Notes: a model not told the origin generated them from the letters alone. Shown: positions 35,574-47,848, counted from the first letter of the stretch. The stretch: DNA of 64,000 nt from Clostridiaceae bacterium (GCA_902362865.1 CABIYE010000005.1:1-64000); one strand, 5' to 3'. Numbers and translations: made by a program.

Positions 35574-36866
35574 CTAACTCACTTTAAACTTAAATTTCTG
35601 AATCTCTTTCTCACTTGCCACCCGCTCAATCACCGCTCCCAGGCTCTTAAGCTTCTCTTCAAACCGCTCATACCCTCTCTGAATATAGACGATATCATCT
35701 ACGATGGTAATTCCCTCCGCCGCAAGTCCGGCAATACAGAGCGCTGCTCCCGCTCTAAGATCCGGCGCACTGACACGGGCTCCTGATAACTTGCTGACGC
35801 CTTCAATGGTAGCTGAATTTCCCTCTATCTTTGCAACACCGCCCATTCTTGCCAGCTCATCCAGATATTTGAATCGATTTTCAAATATACTTTCTGTTAC
35901 AATACTTGTCCCCTGACACAGAGATAATGTAACGCCTATCTGCGGCTGCATATCTGTCGGAAATCCCGGATAAGGAAGGGTCTTTACATGAGTGCTCCTG
36001 AGCCTTCCTTTGGATACCACCCGGACAGCATCGTCAAATTCTTCTACCTCGCATCCAATCTCATTCAATTTGGCAATAGTTGCCTCCAGATGCTTCGGAA
36101 TAACATTCATTACGGTAACATCTCCTCTGGTTGCCGCCGCGGCAAACATAAATGTACCTGCTTCAATCTGATCCGGTATGACAGAATATTCTGTCCTATG
36201 AAGTCTCTGCACACCTCGGATCTTAATCACATCGGTACCGGCGCCTCTGATATTGGCTCCCATACTGTTGAGGAAATTCGCCACATCCACTACATGTGGT
36301 TCCTTGGCAACATTTTCCATAATCGTAAGTCCATCCGCCATGGCCGCCGCCATCATCACGTTGATAGTAGCTCCCACCGTCACCACGTCAAAATAAATAT
36401 GGCTTCCTTTTAAACAATCTGCCTCCGCAATAATCTTGCCATGCTCAATGTCCACATCTGCGCCAAGTGCACGAAATCCTTTCAAATGCTGGTCAATGGG
36501 ACGGCTCCCGATATTGCATCCGCCCGGAAGCGCCACTTCGGCCTTGTTGTATTTTCCCAGCAGTGCTCCCAGCAAATAGTAAGATGCGCGGATCTTCTTA
36601 ATATAATCATACTCTATATCAAAATCATGAATACCTTTTCCATTAATCCTTACCGTATGCCGATCGATACGGTATACATCTGCTCCGATTCCGGCAATCG
36701 CATCCAACATCACATTAATATCATTCACATCCGGAAGATTTTCTATCAGTACCGGCTCATCCGTCATAATCGCCGCTGCAAGAATTGCCAGAGCCGCATT
36801 TTTCGCTCCTCCTATCTCAACTTCACCGACAAGCGGATTCCCACCCTTTATAATATATTGTTCCAT
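35574..36866 (-). CDS. murA: UDP-N-acetylglucosamine 1-carboxyvinyltransferase
   Basis: The first committed step of peptidoglycan synthesis: transfer of enolpyruvate from PEP to UDP-GlcNAc. The 430-residue protein starts MEQYIIKGGNPLVGEVEIGG with the conserved KNAAL, and carries the catalytic cysteine loop LPGGCNIGSRPIDQHLKGF (fosfomycin target, Cys about residue 116). PYPGFPTDMQPQIGV and DLRAGAALCIAGL are also present. Firmicutes often have two paralogues; which one this is cannot be told. It has its own promoter (36934-36962) and terminator. Confidence 0.95.
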   Translation of the reverse strand: MEQYIIKGGNPLVGEVEIGGAKNAALAILAAAIMTDEPVLIENLPDVNDINVMLDAIAGIGADVYRIDRHTVRINGKGIHDFDIEYDYIKKIRASYYLLGALLGKYNKAEVALPGGCNIGSRPIDQHLKGFRALGADVDIEHGKIIAEADCLKGSHIYFDVVTVGATINVMMAAAMADGLTIMENVAKEPHVVDVANFLNSMGANIRGAGTDVIKIRGVQRLHRTEYSVIPDQIEAGTFMFAAAATRGDVTVMNVIPKHLEATIAKLNEIGCEVEEFDDAVRVVSKGRLRSTHVKTLPYPGFPTDMQPQIGVTLSLCQGTSIVTESIFENRFKYLDELARMGGVAKIEGNSATIEGVSKLSGARVSAPDLRAGAALCIAGLAAEGITIVDDIVYIQRGYERFEEKLKSLGAVIERVASEKEIQKFKFKVS

Positions 36867-36933
36867 ACTGCACCTCGATTATTTCGATTACTCTCAAACA
36901 TCACAAATACTCAACCTAAGTAAATCACCAGTC

Positions 36934-36962
36934 ATTATACCAGTAATTTACCCGTTTGTAAA
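36934..36962 (-). promoter_or_regulatory. Sigma-A promoter of murA
   Basis: On the minus strand TTTACA (36957-36962), 17-base spacer, TATAAT (36934-36939), about 68 bp before the murA ATG. Only one mismatch to consensus. Confidence 0.82.
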
Positions 36963-37020
36963 ACATTTTTTATCTTATCGTAAGATTTCTGTAACATTTC
37001 CCAGTTCCGGAAGCAAATCG

Positions 37021-37521
37021 CTATCTGCTTTCCAGCGCTTCCAACACTTTATCAATAGTTTGCGCTAATGTCAACCCATCTTCGCAAATTGTAATATCTG
37101 CATATTTTTCAAAAAGTGCTGTACGCTCATCATATAGATCCTTCAGAGTCTGCCCTTCCTTCAGCACGACTCCTCTTTGCCTGGCGTCGCCAATCCTCTC
37201 ACTTATTGTTTGAAAAGAGACCTGCAAATATACCACCGTTCCGATTTCTTTAAAATGTTTCATGGCATTTTTACAGTATATGGCACTGCCTCCCGGTGAA
37301 ATGATGGCATGTTCCGCTTCTACTGAGGCATTCACGCTGTCCTCAATGGCGAGAAATCCATCAATTCCCTTTTCTGCAATAATATCTTTTAATAATCGAT
37401 TTTCCTGTTTTTGGATTAAAAGATCCGTATCTACAAATTCATACCCCATACGCTTTGCCGCCACAACACCTATTGTGCTCTTCCCCGCAGACGGCATTCC
37501 GATAAAAATGATATTATCCAT
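37021..37521 (-). CDS. aroK: Shikimate kinase-like protein
   Basis: A 166-residue P-loop kinase: IIFIGMPSAGKSTIGVVAAK (Walker A GMPSAGKST), the shikimate-binding VDTD, GGSAIYCKNAM (usual GGG motif reads PGGSA) and a C-terminal lid containing RIGDARQRGVV. Shikimate kinase phosphorylates shikimate in aromatic amino acid synthesis. This short form with PGGS rather than PGGG is common among 'shikimate kinase' annotations in Lachnospiraceae, so substrate identity is somewhat uncertain. The start is ATG at 37521 after AGAGGAGG; 25 further in-frame codons upstream are leader. Confidence 0.82.
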   Translation of the reverse strand: MDNIIFIGMPSAGKSTIGVVAAKRMGYEFVDTDLLIQKQENRLLKDIIAEKGIDGFLAIEDSVNASVEAEHAIISPGGSAIYCKNAMKHFKEIGTVVYLQVSFQTISERIGDARQRGVVLKEGQTLKDLYDERTALFEKYADITICEDGLTLAQTIDKVLEALESR

Positions 37522-37616
37522 ACTCCTGGTTCCTCCTCTTTTGTTCCGGCCGGCTGTCTGACTGCAGTCCGGCCGTCCTCGCAAACAGTATAGCACAAAA
37601 TGTCGAAAAAAGGGAT

Positions 37617-37994
37617 TTATTTTGACATATTTATTCCCTGGAAATACTTTTTCCCGTATTTTCTCCTGTCACTCCTGCGCTTATACACCTCCTGGTACAT
37701 CATAACCTGTATCAGATCCCGCAGCCATTCACCCGGATTTTCTTCCTTTTCCTTCGCCCTGTCATAGATTCTTTTTCCCATCAGGTTAAGCTGAAGCTGA
37801 TCGGGATATTCATCATAAATCATACTGCAGTCATATTCCATGCGGTCGCATTCGTCTTCAATATATGGAAGAAGCCGCCGGGCTGTCTCCGGGTAAAGAC
37901 TCTTCATATATTCAAAATCCCTGCGGTCAATCCGCTCGTCATCATACAAAAGAGGCATTGGGTACGCCATGTAATAAGGCAGTTTTGTATCCAT
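37617..37994 (-). CDS. Conserved hypothetical protein of Lachnospiraceae type
   Basis: A 125-residue acidic protein. I do not recognise a named family. Visible are the start MDTKLPYYMAYPMPLLYDDE, a core with RDFEYMKSLYPETARRLLPY and CDRMEYDCSMIYDEYPDQL, and a basic C-terminus (VYKRRSDRRKYGKKYF). The abundance of Tyr, Asp and paired Cys is notable. The start is ATG at 37994, preceded by AGGAG. It stands 95 bp ahead of the shikimate kinase on the same strand. The segment CSMIYDEYPDQ with a downstream DLIQVMMYQEVYKRR resembles small proteins found in sporulating Firmicutes, but that is only an impression. Confidence 0.7.
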   Translation of the reverse strand: MDTKLPYYMAYPMPLLYDDERIDRRDFEYMKSLYPETARRLLPYIEDECDRMEYDCSMIYDEYPDQLQLNLMGKRIYDRAKEKEENPGEWLRDLIQVMMYQEVYKRRSDRRKYGKKYFQGINMSK

Positions 37995-38054
37995 TGGCAC
38001 ACACTCCTGGAAATTATACTTCTGCAATCAGTATATGCAGTGAGCGGAAATATG

Positions 38055-38945
38055 CTATTTTTGCTTATAAATTTCTTTCAAATTGTCAATAGCCATTGTA
38101 ACATCAAGAGTATGAAAGCCAAGCCAACATTCACGCATTGTTTTAGCATCAGCCATTTTATATATTTCATGACTTTTTTCACCCGTGTAATAATGCCAAT
38201 AACGGTAGATATACCCTATCCAGTACATTATTTCCGAAGAATACGTTGTACCAGCCTTTCTGAGTCCCCTGACTTCATCATTCAATTCATCAAGAATATA
38301 TTCCTCGCCCGCCCATTGCAAGCGATCATAGACGTCATCAAGGGCGGCAGCAGTTCTGCTGTTCATAAAAGCTTCTATAAATGCCGGACAATCTAATCCA
38401 TTTGTCAGAGCAAGTTCAAAGAACCGACCCTTCCGACGATATTTTCTGCAAATTTCCTCTGCCATTGCAACGCCTTTTGAACGGTTGGCCTCACTTTCTT
38501 GTTTTAGTTTATCCCGATCCTTCTCGCTAAGTACCTGCTCATCAAGGATTTTTATTTTTTTGCAAGCCTTTTCTGTTAAAGCCACATATTGCTTACCAAG
38601 CTTTAATGCTGAAAGACTATGAATCAGTGCCATATCCGTAATTTCTCCATTAAAAAAGCGATCCAGGACAACAAACATCCTGTCATTGGCAATATATCCA
38701 ATAATCATGTCGCCCCAATCTAATCCCACTTCTACATCAAGAATTTTAAGATCAGATAAATCGACACTTAACGTATACATTTTGGCATTCGGATAATTGC
38801 AAATTAAAGTAAGTGGCTGCGTTCGGTCAGTTCCCATATAAAATCCTTTTCCAAAATCACAGCGTTCCCGGCTTATAGGGGCAATCGCACCACAAATCCC
38901 TGATTTTGAACCATGATAAAGCGTTACAATTTCATTGGTTTCCAT
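38055..38945 (-). CDS. DUF3990 (ADP-ribosyltransferase-like) protein with C-terminal helical domain
   Basis: A 296-residue protein. Residues 1-~140 match DUF3990: LYHGSKSGI (9-17), then FGKGFYMGTDRTQ (31-43), an ART-clan pattern in which a YHGS strand and an xFGxGFY loop shape the NAD pocket. The C-terminal ~110 residues (DDVYDRLQWAGEEYILDELN, SSEIMYWIGYIYRYWHYYTG, MRECWLGFHTLDVTMAIDNL) look like a separate helical domain. DUF3990 proteins in Firmicutes usually stand beside small partner genes in toxin-antitoxin-like pairs; here no partner lies next to it. The start is ATG at 38945 after AAGGAGG. The gene is isolated between a hypothetical protein and the V-ATPase terminator. Biochemical activity is inferred. 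Confidence 0.72.
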   Translation of the reverse strand: METNEIVTLYHGSKSGICGAIAPISRERCDFGKGFYMGTDRTQPLTLICNYPNAKMYTLSVDLSDLKILDVEVGLDWGDMIIGYIANDRMFVVLDRFFNGEITDMALIHSLSALKLGKQYVALTEKACKKIKILDEQVLSEKDRDKLKQESEANRSKGVAMAEEICRKYRRKGRFFELALTNGLDCPAFIEAFMNSRTAAALDDVYDRLQWAGEEYILDELNDEVRGLRKAGTTYSSEIMYWIGYIYRYWHYYTGEKSHEIYKMADAKTMRECWLGFHTLDVTMAIDNLKEIYKQK

Positions 38946-39027
38946 AGTAACCTCCTTGAGTCGCAGTATACAGTATAACATTTGAACATTTAAATCATAA
39001 CATATGAGATACCTGAATACAATAAAA

Positions 39028-39062
39028 AGCAGCGTAACCGCCTTTCGGAGATTACGCCGCTT
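39028..39062 (-). terminator. Rho-independent terminator of the V-ATPase operon
   Basis: Minus-strand arms GCGGCGTAATC and GGTTACGCTGC around a CCGAAAGG inner stem-loop, followed by five T. It begins about 24 bp after the subunit D stop. Confidence 0.85.
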
Positions 39063-39085
39063 CTTTAAAATTACATCTTCAATTT

Positions 39086-39745
39086 TTACGCTCTCTCGCT
39101 GTAATGATGAGCTTCTTCCAGCATCATATCCTTAACTTTCATCAGTCGGATCTGTGAGCTTCTTTCATTCTCATCCAGTTTCATCGTAATATATTTAATC
39201 GTCTCCTGCGCTTCCGGAATCGTCACATGTTCCAACGCATTTACACGGCGCCTGGTCTTCTCAATCTCAGCCGCCATAAGCTGACACGCTTTTTCTGTTT
39301 CCGCAAGCTTCAGCATATCCGGCAGAATATCCGCCAGGGACTTCACCGCGCCATCCAGGTCACTGGAGGTAAAGGCGAATCCATAAGAATAAATATCATT
39401 TGCATCCGCTGTCCTGGTCTTAGTCTGGAAAACCGGGACGTCTACGCTCATAACATTCCGCTGTCCTACCTCCAGGCTTACCTCCTGTTTCGGCGCCATC
39501 AATGCGGTGTTCAGTGTAGCCGCATCCATACCGGCTTTTGCAATGACAAAATTCTTATTTGCCGAAGAAATTCCGGCTTCTACCTTCTGCCGAAGCGCCA
39601 TATTCTCCCGAACCAGTTCCAGGAACTGACGCATCAGCTCATCCCGCTTATCTTTCAAAAGCTTATGGCCCTTTCTTGCGGTAGCCAGTTTCTTCTTCGT
39701 CCGGGTAAGCTCCATACGGGTAGGAGTAATCTGCTTAGACGCCAT
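39086..39745 (-). CDS. ntpD: V-type ATPase subunit D (central rotor stalk)
   Basis: The 219-residue coiled-coil rotor subunit that couples ATP turnover in A3B3 to ring rotation. It starts ITPTRMELTRTKKKLATARK with the family KGHKLLKDKRDELMRQF, and has a long C-terminal helix with RRVNALEHVTIPEAQETIKY. The length is normal. It is the last gene of a nine-gene operon in the order F-like, I, K, E, C, G(F), A, B, D, the same as the Enterococcus hirae ntp operon. The terminator follows. Confidence 0.93.
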   Translation of the reverse strand: MASKQITPTRMELTRTKKKLATARKGHKLLKDKRDELMRQFLELVRENMALRQKVEAGISSANKNFVIAKAGMDAATLNTALMAPKQEVSLEVGQRNVMSVDVPVFQTKTRTADANDIYSYGFAFTSSDLDGAVKSLADILPDMLKLAETEKACQLMAAEIEKTRRRVNALEHVTIPEAQETIKYITMKLDENERSSQIRLMKVKDMMLEEAHHYSERA

Positions 39746-39790
39746 TGCCGCACCTCCTTATCATAAATTTTCTATACATCTGCGCACGGC

Positions 39791-41164
39791 TTACTGCTTT
39801 CCGTAGTACATATCCAGGTACTTATCATCGATACGTTTCAGTTCTGCTCTCGGAAGCATAGACAGCAGTTTCCAGCCAATTTCCAGTGTTTCCTCGATGG
39901 AACGATCCGTATTGTACCCCTGGGATACGTATTCTTTTTCGAATGCATCTGCAAATTTTGCATAGAGAAGGTCGATATCTGTAAGGGCAGCTTCTCCAAG
40001 AATAGTCATCAGTTCTTTTGCGTCTTTACCACGGGAATATGCGGCAAATAACTGGTTCATGGTATTGGCATGGTCGGCTCTTGTCTTTCCTTCTCCAATA
40101 CCTTTATCTTTCAATCGTGACAGAGACGGCAGTACGTCAATCGGAGGCTGCAGTCCTTTCCGGTACAATTCACGGCTTAAGATTACCTGTCCTTCGGTAA
40201 TGTATCCGGTAAGGTCAGGAATCGGATGGGTCTTGTCATCCTCCGGCATGGTAAGAATCGGAATCATAGTGATACTTCCGCTCTTTCCTCTCTGCCGTCC
40301 GGCTCTTTCATACAGACTGGCAAGGTCTGTGTACATATATCCCGGATAACCGCGGCGTCCCGGGACCTCCTTGCGGGCTGCCGACACCTCACGGAGCGCA
40401 TCTGCGTAGTTTGTAATATCCGTCAGGATAACCAATACATGCATATCCTTCTCAAACGCCAGATATTCTGCTGCTGTCAGCGCCATACGCGGTGTGGAAA
40501 TACGCTCAACCGCCGGGTCATTTGCCAGGTTAATGAACAGCACCGTCCTGTCGATAGCCCCTGTCTCCTTGAAGGACTCAATGAAGAAGTTGGATTCCTC
40601 AAAGGTAATACCCATTGCGGCAAATACAACGGCAAAGTTCTCGTCTGTTCCACGCACCTTCGCCTGTCTCGCAATCTGCGCTGCAAGCTGTGAATGCGGC
40701 AGACCGGAGCAGGAGAAAATCGGGAGCTTCTGTCCACGGACCAGGGTATTCAGGCCGTCAATGGCCGACACACCTGTCTGGATAAATTCCTCCGGGTACA
40801 CTCTTGCCGCCGGATTCATCGGCAGGCCGTTAATATCTCTTCTTTCCTCCGGCAGGATTTCCGGCCCGTCGTCAATCGGACTTCCCAGACCGTCGAAGAC
40901 ACGTCCCAGCATATCGCCGGATACGCCAAGCTCCATGCTCCTTCCCAGGAAACGGATCTTGCTGTTGCTCAGATTGATACCGCTGGCATTCTCGAAGAGC
41001 TGTACAACCACGTTATCCCCGTCTACTTCCAGTACCTTGCAGCGGCGTTTCTCACCGCTGGCAAGCTCAATCTCGCCAAGCTCGTCATATTTGACATCCT
41101 CCACGCCTTTTACCATCATCAGCGGTCCGGCAACTTCCTGTATGGTTCTATATTCTTTTGGCAT
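39791..41164 (-). CDS. ntpB: V-type ATPase subunit B
   Basis: The 457-residue non-catalytic nucleotide-site subunit that alternates with A in the hexamer. It starts [20 protein letters not shown] and contains the degenerate P-loop region [20 protein letters not shown] (no GKT, as expected), plus [20 protein letters not shown] and the [20 protein letters not shown] block. It lies two bases after subunit A and 45 bases before D. Confidence 0.96.
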   Translation of the reverse strand: MPKEYRTIQEVAGPLMMVKGVEDVKYDELGEIELASGEKRRCKVLEVDGDNVVVQLFENASGINLSNSKIRFLGRSMELGVSGDMLGRVFDGLGSPIDDGPEILPEERRDINGLPMNPAARVYPEEFIQTGVSAIDGLNTLVRGQKLPIFSCSGLPHSQLAAQIARQAKVRGTDENFAVVFAAMGITFEESNFFIESFKETGAIDRTVLFINLANDPAVERISTPRMALTAAEYLAFEKDMHVLVILTDITNYADALREVSAARKEVPGRRGYPGYMYTDLASLYERAGRQRGKSGSITMIPILTMPEDDKTHPIPDLTGYITEGQVILSRELYRKGLQPPIDVLPSLSRLKDKGIGEGKTRADHANTMNQLFAAYSRGKDAKELMTILGEAALTDIDLLYAKFADAFEKEYVSQGYNTDRSIEETLEIGWKLLSMLPRAELKRIDDKYLDMYYGKQ

Positions 41165-41166
41165 AA

Positions 41167-42933
41167 TTAGAAGTCCTCCTTCCCGAACGAACCTGCAATC
41201 TCTGCATGCAATTCACCCATAATCTTCTCATACTCTGTCTCAATATTTTCTGCCAGTGTATATTTATAACGTCCGATTCTTTCTCTTACCGCCATTCCAA
41301 GCAATTTCTGAAGAGACGCGCCCTTCGCCAATGCTTCCGATGACAGCTCATAAAAAGCAATTACCAATTTCATCATCAGATATTGTTTACGCAGCGGCGT
41401 ATAGGTATCTACTTCATGGAAAGAGTTCTGGTGCAGGAAGTCCTCGCGGATAGAACGGGCTGCTTCCATCTTCAGCCGTTCTGTCGGGGACAGTGCGTCC
41501 ATACCTACCATCTTAACAATTTCTTCCAGTTCTGCTTCTTCCTGCAAAAGGCTCATCATCTTCTGACGATCTTCCATCCAGTCCGGAGCGACTTCACTGT
41601 TGAACCAGCCCTGCATATTATCTACATATAATGAATAACTAGTCAGCCAGTTAATTGCAGGGAAATGTCTCTTATACGCCAAAGATGCGTCCAGTCCCCA
41701 GAATACCTTAACAATACGCAAAGTTGCCTGGGATACCGGCTCGGAAATATCACCGCCCGGAGGAGATACGGCTCCGATTACAGAAAGCGCTCCCTCTCTT
41801 CCGTCTTTTCCCAGGGAGATTACATGACCTGCGCGTTCATAGAACTCTGCAAGACGTGATCCCAAATATGCCGGATATCCTTCTTCACCGGGCATCTCTT
41901 CCAAACGTCCTGACATCTCACGGAGAGACTCCGCCCATCTTGAAGTAGAATCTGCCATAAGCGCTACGGAATATCCCATATCACGGAAATACTCTGCAAT
42001 CGTAATACCTGTATAGATGGATGCTTCACGGGCAGCGAAAGGCATATCGGAAGTATTTGCAATCAGAACCGTACGCTCCATAAGAGAACGTCCCGTCTTC
42101 GGGTCTTTCAGTTCCGGAAATTCATTCAGAACGTCTGTCATCTCATTTCCACGCTCACCGCATCCGATATAAACTACAATATCAGCCTCAGCCCACTTGG
42201 CAAGCTGATGCTGGATAACCGTCTTGCCGCTTCCGAATGGTCCCGGAACCGCAGCCACGCCTCCCTTTGCAATCGGGAAGAATGTGTCGATTACTCTCTG
42301 TCCTGTCACAAGCGGTTTCTCCGGCGGAAGCTTCTTTACATAAGGGCGTCCTTTACGGACCGGCCACTTCTGCATCATGGTAAGCTCTTTTACTCCGTCC
42401 GCAGTCTCCACCACTACCACAACATCTTCTACCGTAAATTCCCCGGCTTTAATTTTCTTTACTTTTCCTTTCACTCCATAGGGAACCATAATCTTCTGCT
42501 GAACAACAGGCGTCTCCTGAACCGTTCCCAGCACATCTCCGGCTTCCACCTCGTCTCCGGCTTTTGCCACTGGAACAAATTCCCATTTCTTATCTCTCTT
42601 TAAGGATGCAACCTCCACGCCACGCTTCAGGTTATTTCCTGAAACTCTCATAATATCATCAAGCGGACGCTGAATACCATCATAAATACTTGCAATCAGA
42701 CCAGGCCCCAGCTCAACAGACATGGGGGAACCTGTAGACACAACCGGTTCGCCCGGCCCCAGGCCGGAGGTTTCCTCATATACCTGAATAGACGCCTCGT
42801 CCCCGTGCATCTCGATGATTTCCCCAATCAAACGCTGATCGCTTACACGTACAACGTCGGACATGTTTGCATCACGCATACCGGACGCGATAACCAGCGG
42901 TCCCGCTACTTTTTTAATCGTACCTGTACTCAT
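41167..42933 (-). CDS. ntpA: V-type ATPase catalytic subunit A
   Basis: The 588-residue catalytic subunit. Residues 1-~70 form the N-terminal barrel, ~110-190 the 'bulge' specific to A/V-type enzymes, then the P-loop [14 protein letters not shown] (about 232-245), the catalytic GERGNEM, and [20 protein letters not shown]. The length and bulge separate it from F-type beta. ATP hydrolysis here drives ion export; synthesis is possible in reverse. It is flanked by subunits F and B. Confidence 0.97.
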   Translation of the reverse strand: MSTGTIKKVAGPLVIASGMRDANMSDVVRVSDQRLIGEIIEMHGDEASIQVYEETSGLGPGEPVVSTGSPMSVELGPGLIASIYDGIQRPLDDIMRVSGNNLKRGVEVASLKRDKKWEFVPVAKAGDEVEAGDVLGTVQETPVVQQKIMVPYGVKGKVKKIKAGEFTVEDVVVVVETADGVKELTMMQKWPVRKGRPYVKKLPPEKPLVTGQRVIDTFFPIAKGGVAAVPGPFGSGKTVIQHQLAKWAEADIVVYIGCGERGNEMTDVLNEFPELKDPKTGRSLMERTVLIANTSDMPFAAREASIYTGITIAEYFRDMGYSVALMADSTSRWAESLREMSGRLEEMPGEEGYPAYLGSRLAEFYERAGHVISLGKDGREGALSVIGAVSPPGGDISEPVSQATLRIVKVFWGLDASLAYKRHFPAINWLTSYSLYVDNMQGWFNSEVAPDWMEDRQKMMSLLQEEAELEEIVKMVGMDALSPTERLKMEAARSIREDFLHQNSFHEVDTYTPLRKQYLMMKLVIAFYELSSEALAKGASLQKLLGMAVRERIGRYKYTLAENIETEYEKIMGELHAEIAGSFGKEDF

Positions 42934-42954
42934 AACGAACGAATCACCTCTTTC

Positions 42955-43272
42955 TTAATTTCCAAATAAAATATCAGAACCAACTGCTACTTCCACCGAT
43001 TTCTTAACACTCGCCACTCCGGCTCCGGTATTGCCCGCAATTCCCGGAATCTGAATAATCGCCGGTGTCACCTGTCCCTGATATCTCTCAATTTCATGTT
43101 GTAAATCTGCCGCCCAGCTCTCCGTGATATAGATAATCCCATATTCACCTTCTGCAAGCCTGCGCAGCGTTTCTCCGGCCTCCTCGTGGGTATTTACAGG
43201 AAATGTGTCCAGCCCCAGCGCAGCGAAGCCATAAATACTATCGTAATCGCCTACTACCGCAATCCTATACAT
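42955..43272 (-). CDS. ntpG: V-type ATPase subunit F
   Basis: A 105-residue Rossmann-like subunit bound to the rotor stalk (called NtpG in E. hirae). The family pattern is IAVVGDYDSIYGFAALGLDT at the N-terminus, YGIIYITESWAA in the middle and the VTPAIIQIPGIAG loop, followed by the C-terminal helix. It overlaps the end of the subunit C gene by eight bases, suggesting coupled translation. Confidence 0.93.
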   Translation of the reverse strand: MYRIAVVGDYDSIYGFAALGLDTFPVNTHEEAGETLRRLAEGEYGIIYITESWAADLQHEIERYQGQVTPAIIQIPGIAGNTGAGVASVKKSVEVAVGSDILFGN

Positions 43273-44233
43273 ACATTTCCCTTACCCTTTCCCGGATGGA
43301 ATCATCCGGCAGGTTATTTAATTTACCTGAAAGTATGATTCGTACCGTTTTAATCTCATTCTGTCTTGCTAATACATAGGCCACCACGGGACCTATGGTA
43401 AATGCTTCATATTTCTGCGGACTGATTGTCTGAATAATCCGGTTGTCACACCACCGTTCAAAAGCAGAAGGCGACTCAGCAAGCGCATCTGCGCCCTCTG
43501 CATAGACCGTTTCCGACAAATACTCCCGGATCGTATCCATTCCGCCAAGCGCCGCTTTGGCAAGCCGGTCAACATTGATGCTGCCGCATTCAGCCATAGC
43601 ACGCTTCATAAACTCCAAAGATTTCGCGGTTTTCTGCGACCTAACGGCAATCTTAATGTCTGCGACCGCAACCGTGGACTCGGCATAATCACGGATAATA
43701 GCATCCTTTGCCTCTTCCCCCGCCTGATGGATTACAGTAAGCGCCGCCTTATCGATAATCACATCGCACAATTGACCGTCTCTCGTGTGAAGCAGTGTGT
43801 CATATGCTTCGCCTGCCGCCTCCCGCATATTGGGCGGAAGACGTCCAAAGTCTTTTTCTCTTACAATCTCCAGCATTTCTTTTCCCGGAATACTTACATC
43901 TTCATAGAAAATGTGGGGAGTCGTCTCTTCCGTACACACTTCTTTAATCGCAGCCTTCAGGTTATGGAAAAGCTTCGGGTAAGAAAGCACGTCGAACTTC
44001 TCCATATCAATGGACAGTTCTTCCACTATCTCCCAGATTTTCTCTTCCTCTCTGGCAAGCATAGCTTCTGCCTCCGGGTTCGTCTCTCCATCACCCCATC
44101 CACGCTCAGCCAAAAACTGCAGACATTGTTCGTAGGTCTGGCAAGCCATCAGCTGGTCAATGGTCGCATTGGAGAACAGCGAAACCTCCAGAGCACGTAT
44201 GCGCGCAACCGCGTAGGTATATTGTTCACTCAT
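43265..44233 (-). CDS. ntpC: V-type ATPase subunit C/d (rotor adaptor)
   Basis: A 322-residue helical funnel protein that joins the central stalk to the membrane ring. It begins YTYAVARIRALEVSLFSNAT with the usual DQLMACQTYEQCLQFLAERG, and has internal repeats of helical units including SLEFMKRAMAECGSINVDRL and the C-terminal GPVVAYVLARQNEIKTVRII. Sequence conservation is low in the family, but position between E and F and the ARQNEIKxVRII motif are diagnostic. Confidence 0.92.
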   Translation of the reverse strand: MSEQYTYAVARIRALEVSLFSNATIDQLMACQTYEQCLQFLAERGWGDGETNPEAEAMLAREEEKIWEIVEELSIDMEKFDVLSYPKLFHNLKAAIKEVCTEETTPHIFYEDVSIPGKEMLEIVREKDFGRLPPNMREAAGEAYDTLLHTRDGQLCDVIIDKAALTVIHQAGEEAKDAIIRDYAESTVAVADIKIAVRSQKTAKSLEFMKRAMAECGSINVDRLAKAALGGMDTIREYLSETVYAEGADALAESPSAFERWCDNRIIQTISPQKYEAFTIGPVVAYVLARQNEIKTVRIILSGKLNNLPDDSIRERVREMYV

Positions 44234-44252
44234 TCTACTCCTCCATTACACT

Positions 44253-44846
44253 CTACGAAAACAGCAGCCGATGAGCCTCGTCCGACAGTTCATCTCTTTT
44301 TGCGTCAAACATTGCTCTTAAGGTACAGTTTTCTTCGATACCGCCATAAGCAAGGACAAACCCGCCTTCTATCCCTTTTTCCTGACTGCAGATCTTAAGG
44401 CTTCCGCCTTTTGCCTTCGCAATCTTCTCAATCTCCGCGCGGCAGTCCGCAGGCATCCTGTTAACGTCCGCCTGTGAAAAATAAATTTCTCCCGCCTGCG
44501 CAAGCACATACTTATCGAGTATTTTCATCATCATGGCAAAATAATCGGCCGTTTCCATTGCTTTCAGTTTCTCATAGGCTTTGTTCAGAACCTCCGCAAT
44601 CACTTCCTGCTTTGCAGACAGGACTCTGGTTCTTCTCTGCAAATCAATAGAAGATGCGATACGCTCCGTATAATTTGCCACGTCCGCCTCTGATTTTTGG
44701 GAGATGCCGGCGGCAGTCTTCGCCGCTTCTGCTTTCGCTGCCTCAAGGATTTCCTGCGCCTGATTCTCTGCATCCGATACCTTCGCCTCTGCAAGCGATT
44801 TTGCCTCATCCAGAATCTGGTTTTTCATTTTCTCTAATCCAGTCAT
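44253..44846 (-). CDS. ntpE: V-type ATPase subunit E (peripheral stalk)
   Basis: A 197-residue stator protein. The N-terminal half is a long Ala/Glu/Lys coiled coil (KNQILDEAKSLAEAKVSDAE onwards, with AAKAEAAKTAAG) that pairs with the G/H-like subunit. The C-terminal globular part contains DLQRRTRVLSAKQEVIAEVL and KICSQEKGIEGGFVLAYGGI, which contacts subunit B. The length is normal. Confidence 0.92.
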   Translation of the reverse strand: MTGLEKMKNQILDEAKSLAEAKVSDAENQAQEILEAAKAEAAKTAAGISQKSEADVANYTERIASSIDLQRRTRVLSAKQEVIAEVLNKAYEKLKAMETADYFAMMMKILDKYVLAQAGEIYFSQADVNRMPADCRAEIEKIAKAKGGSLKICSQEKGIEGGFVLAYGGIEENCTLRAMFDAKRDELSDEAHRLLFS

Positions 44847-44911
44847 TCTCAGCTCTCCTTTTTCCTTTCTTCTCTTACTCTTCTACCCATCTTTGTGCCA
44901 GCCTAAACAGC

Positions 44912-47415
<2,504 letters not shown>

Positions 47416-47451
47416 AACCTCATCCCTCCTTTTTCGTTATTTTTCTGCATA

Positions 47452-47760
47452 CTACATGAGGTTCGCTATCACCGCGTCAACGGCAGCAGCTTCCTTTTTT
47501 TTCGCGGCTGCTTTCAGCGCCGCCATCTCTTTCTCCACGCCGGAAAGCGCTTCCTGCATTTCCTTCTCCCCTTCTGCTTTTGCTGCATCCAACGCTTTTT
47601 CCGCTTTTGTTTTCGCATCTTCCAAAGCTTTTTCTTTGATTTTTCCGGCCTCTTCCGATGCATGATTCAGGATATCAGCGCATCTGGCTTCTGACTGTCT
47701 GACAATCTCTTCCGCCTGCTGCTCTGCCTCCCTTATCGTCTTAATGGTCTCTTCTACCAT
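47452..47760 (-). CDS. ntpF: V-type ATPase G/H-like peripheral stalk subunit
   Basis: A 102-residue highly charged helical protein, almost entirely coiled coil with Ala/Lys/Glu heptads (ETIKTIREAEQQAEEIVRQS, KEKALEDAKTKAEKALDAAK), ending in a small alanine-rich helix. It is the stalk partner of subunit E and heads the operon, as NtpF does in E. hirae. The start is ATG at 47760 after GAGGTG; nine further in-frame codons upstream overlap that site. The promoter is at 47788-47816. Confidence 0.88.
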   Translation of the reverse strand: MVEETIKTIREAEQQAEEIVRQSEARCADILNHASEEAGKIKEKALEDAKTKAEKALDAAKAEGEKEMQEALSGVEKEMAALKAAAKKKEAAAVDAVIANLM

Positions 47761-47781
47761 TTGTTCACCACCTCTCTTGTT

Positions 47782-47816
47782 GTACAAATTGTACTATGGA
47801 AGAATGAAAAAGTCTA
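47782..47816 (-). promoter_or_regulatory. V-ATPase operon promoter with overlapping palindrome
   Basis: On the minus strand TAGACT (47811-47816), a 17-base spacer and TACAAT (47788-47793) form a moderate sigma-A promoter 28 bp before the first gene. A perfect inverted repeat GTACAA-A-TTGTAC (47782-47794) covers the -10 and start point and could be a repressor site. Confidence 0.65.
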
Positions 47817-47848
47817 GTAAAACTGGTTAATGTTTTATAAAATTTCAT

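Noticed and set aside
40494-41222. Long plus-strand frame of 242 codons opposite V-ATPase subunit B
   Set aside because: It lies antisense to a strongly conserved gene, has no family resemblance and no ribosome site; it is a by-product of codon bias.
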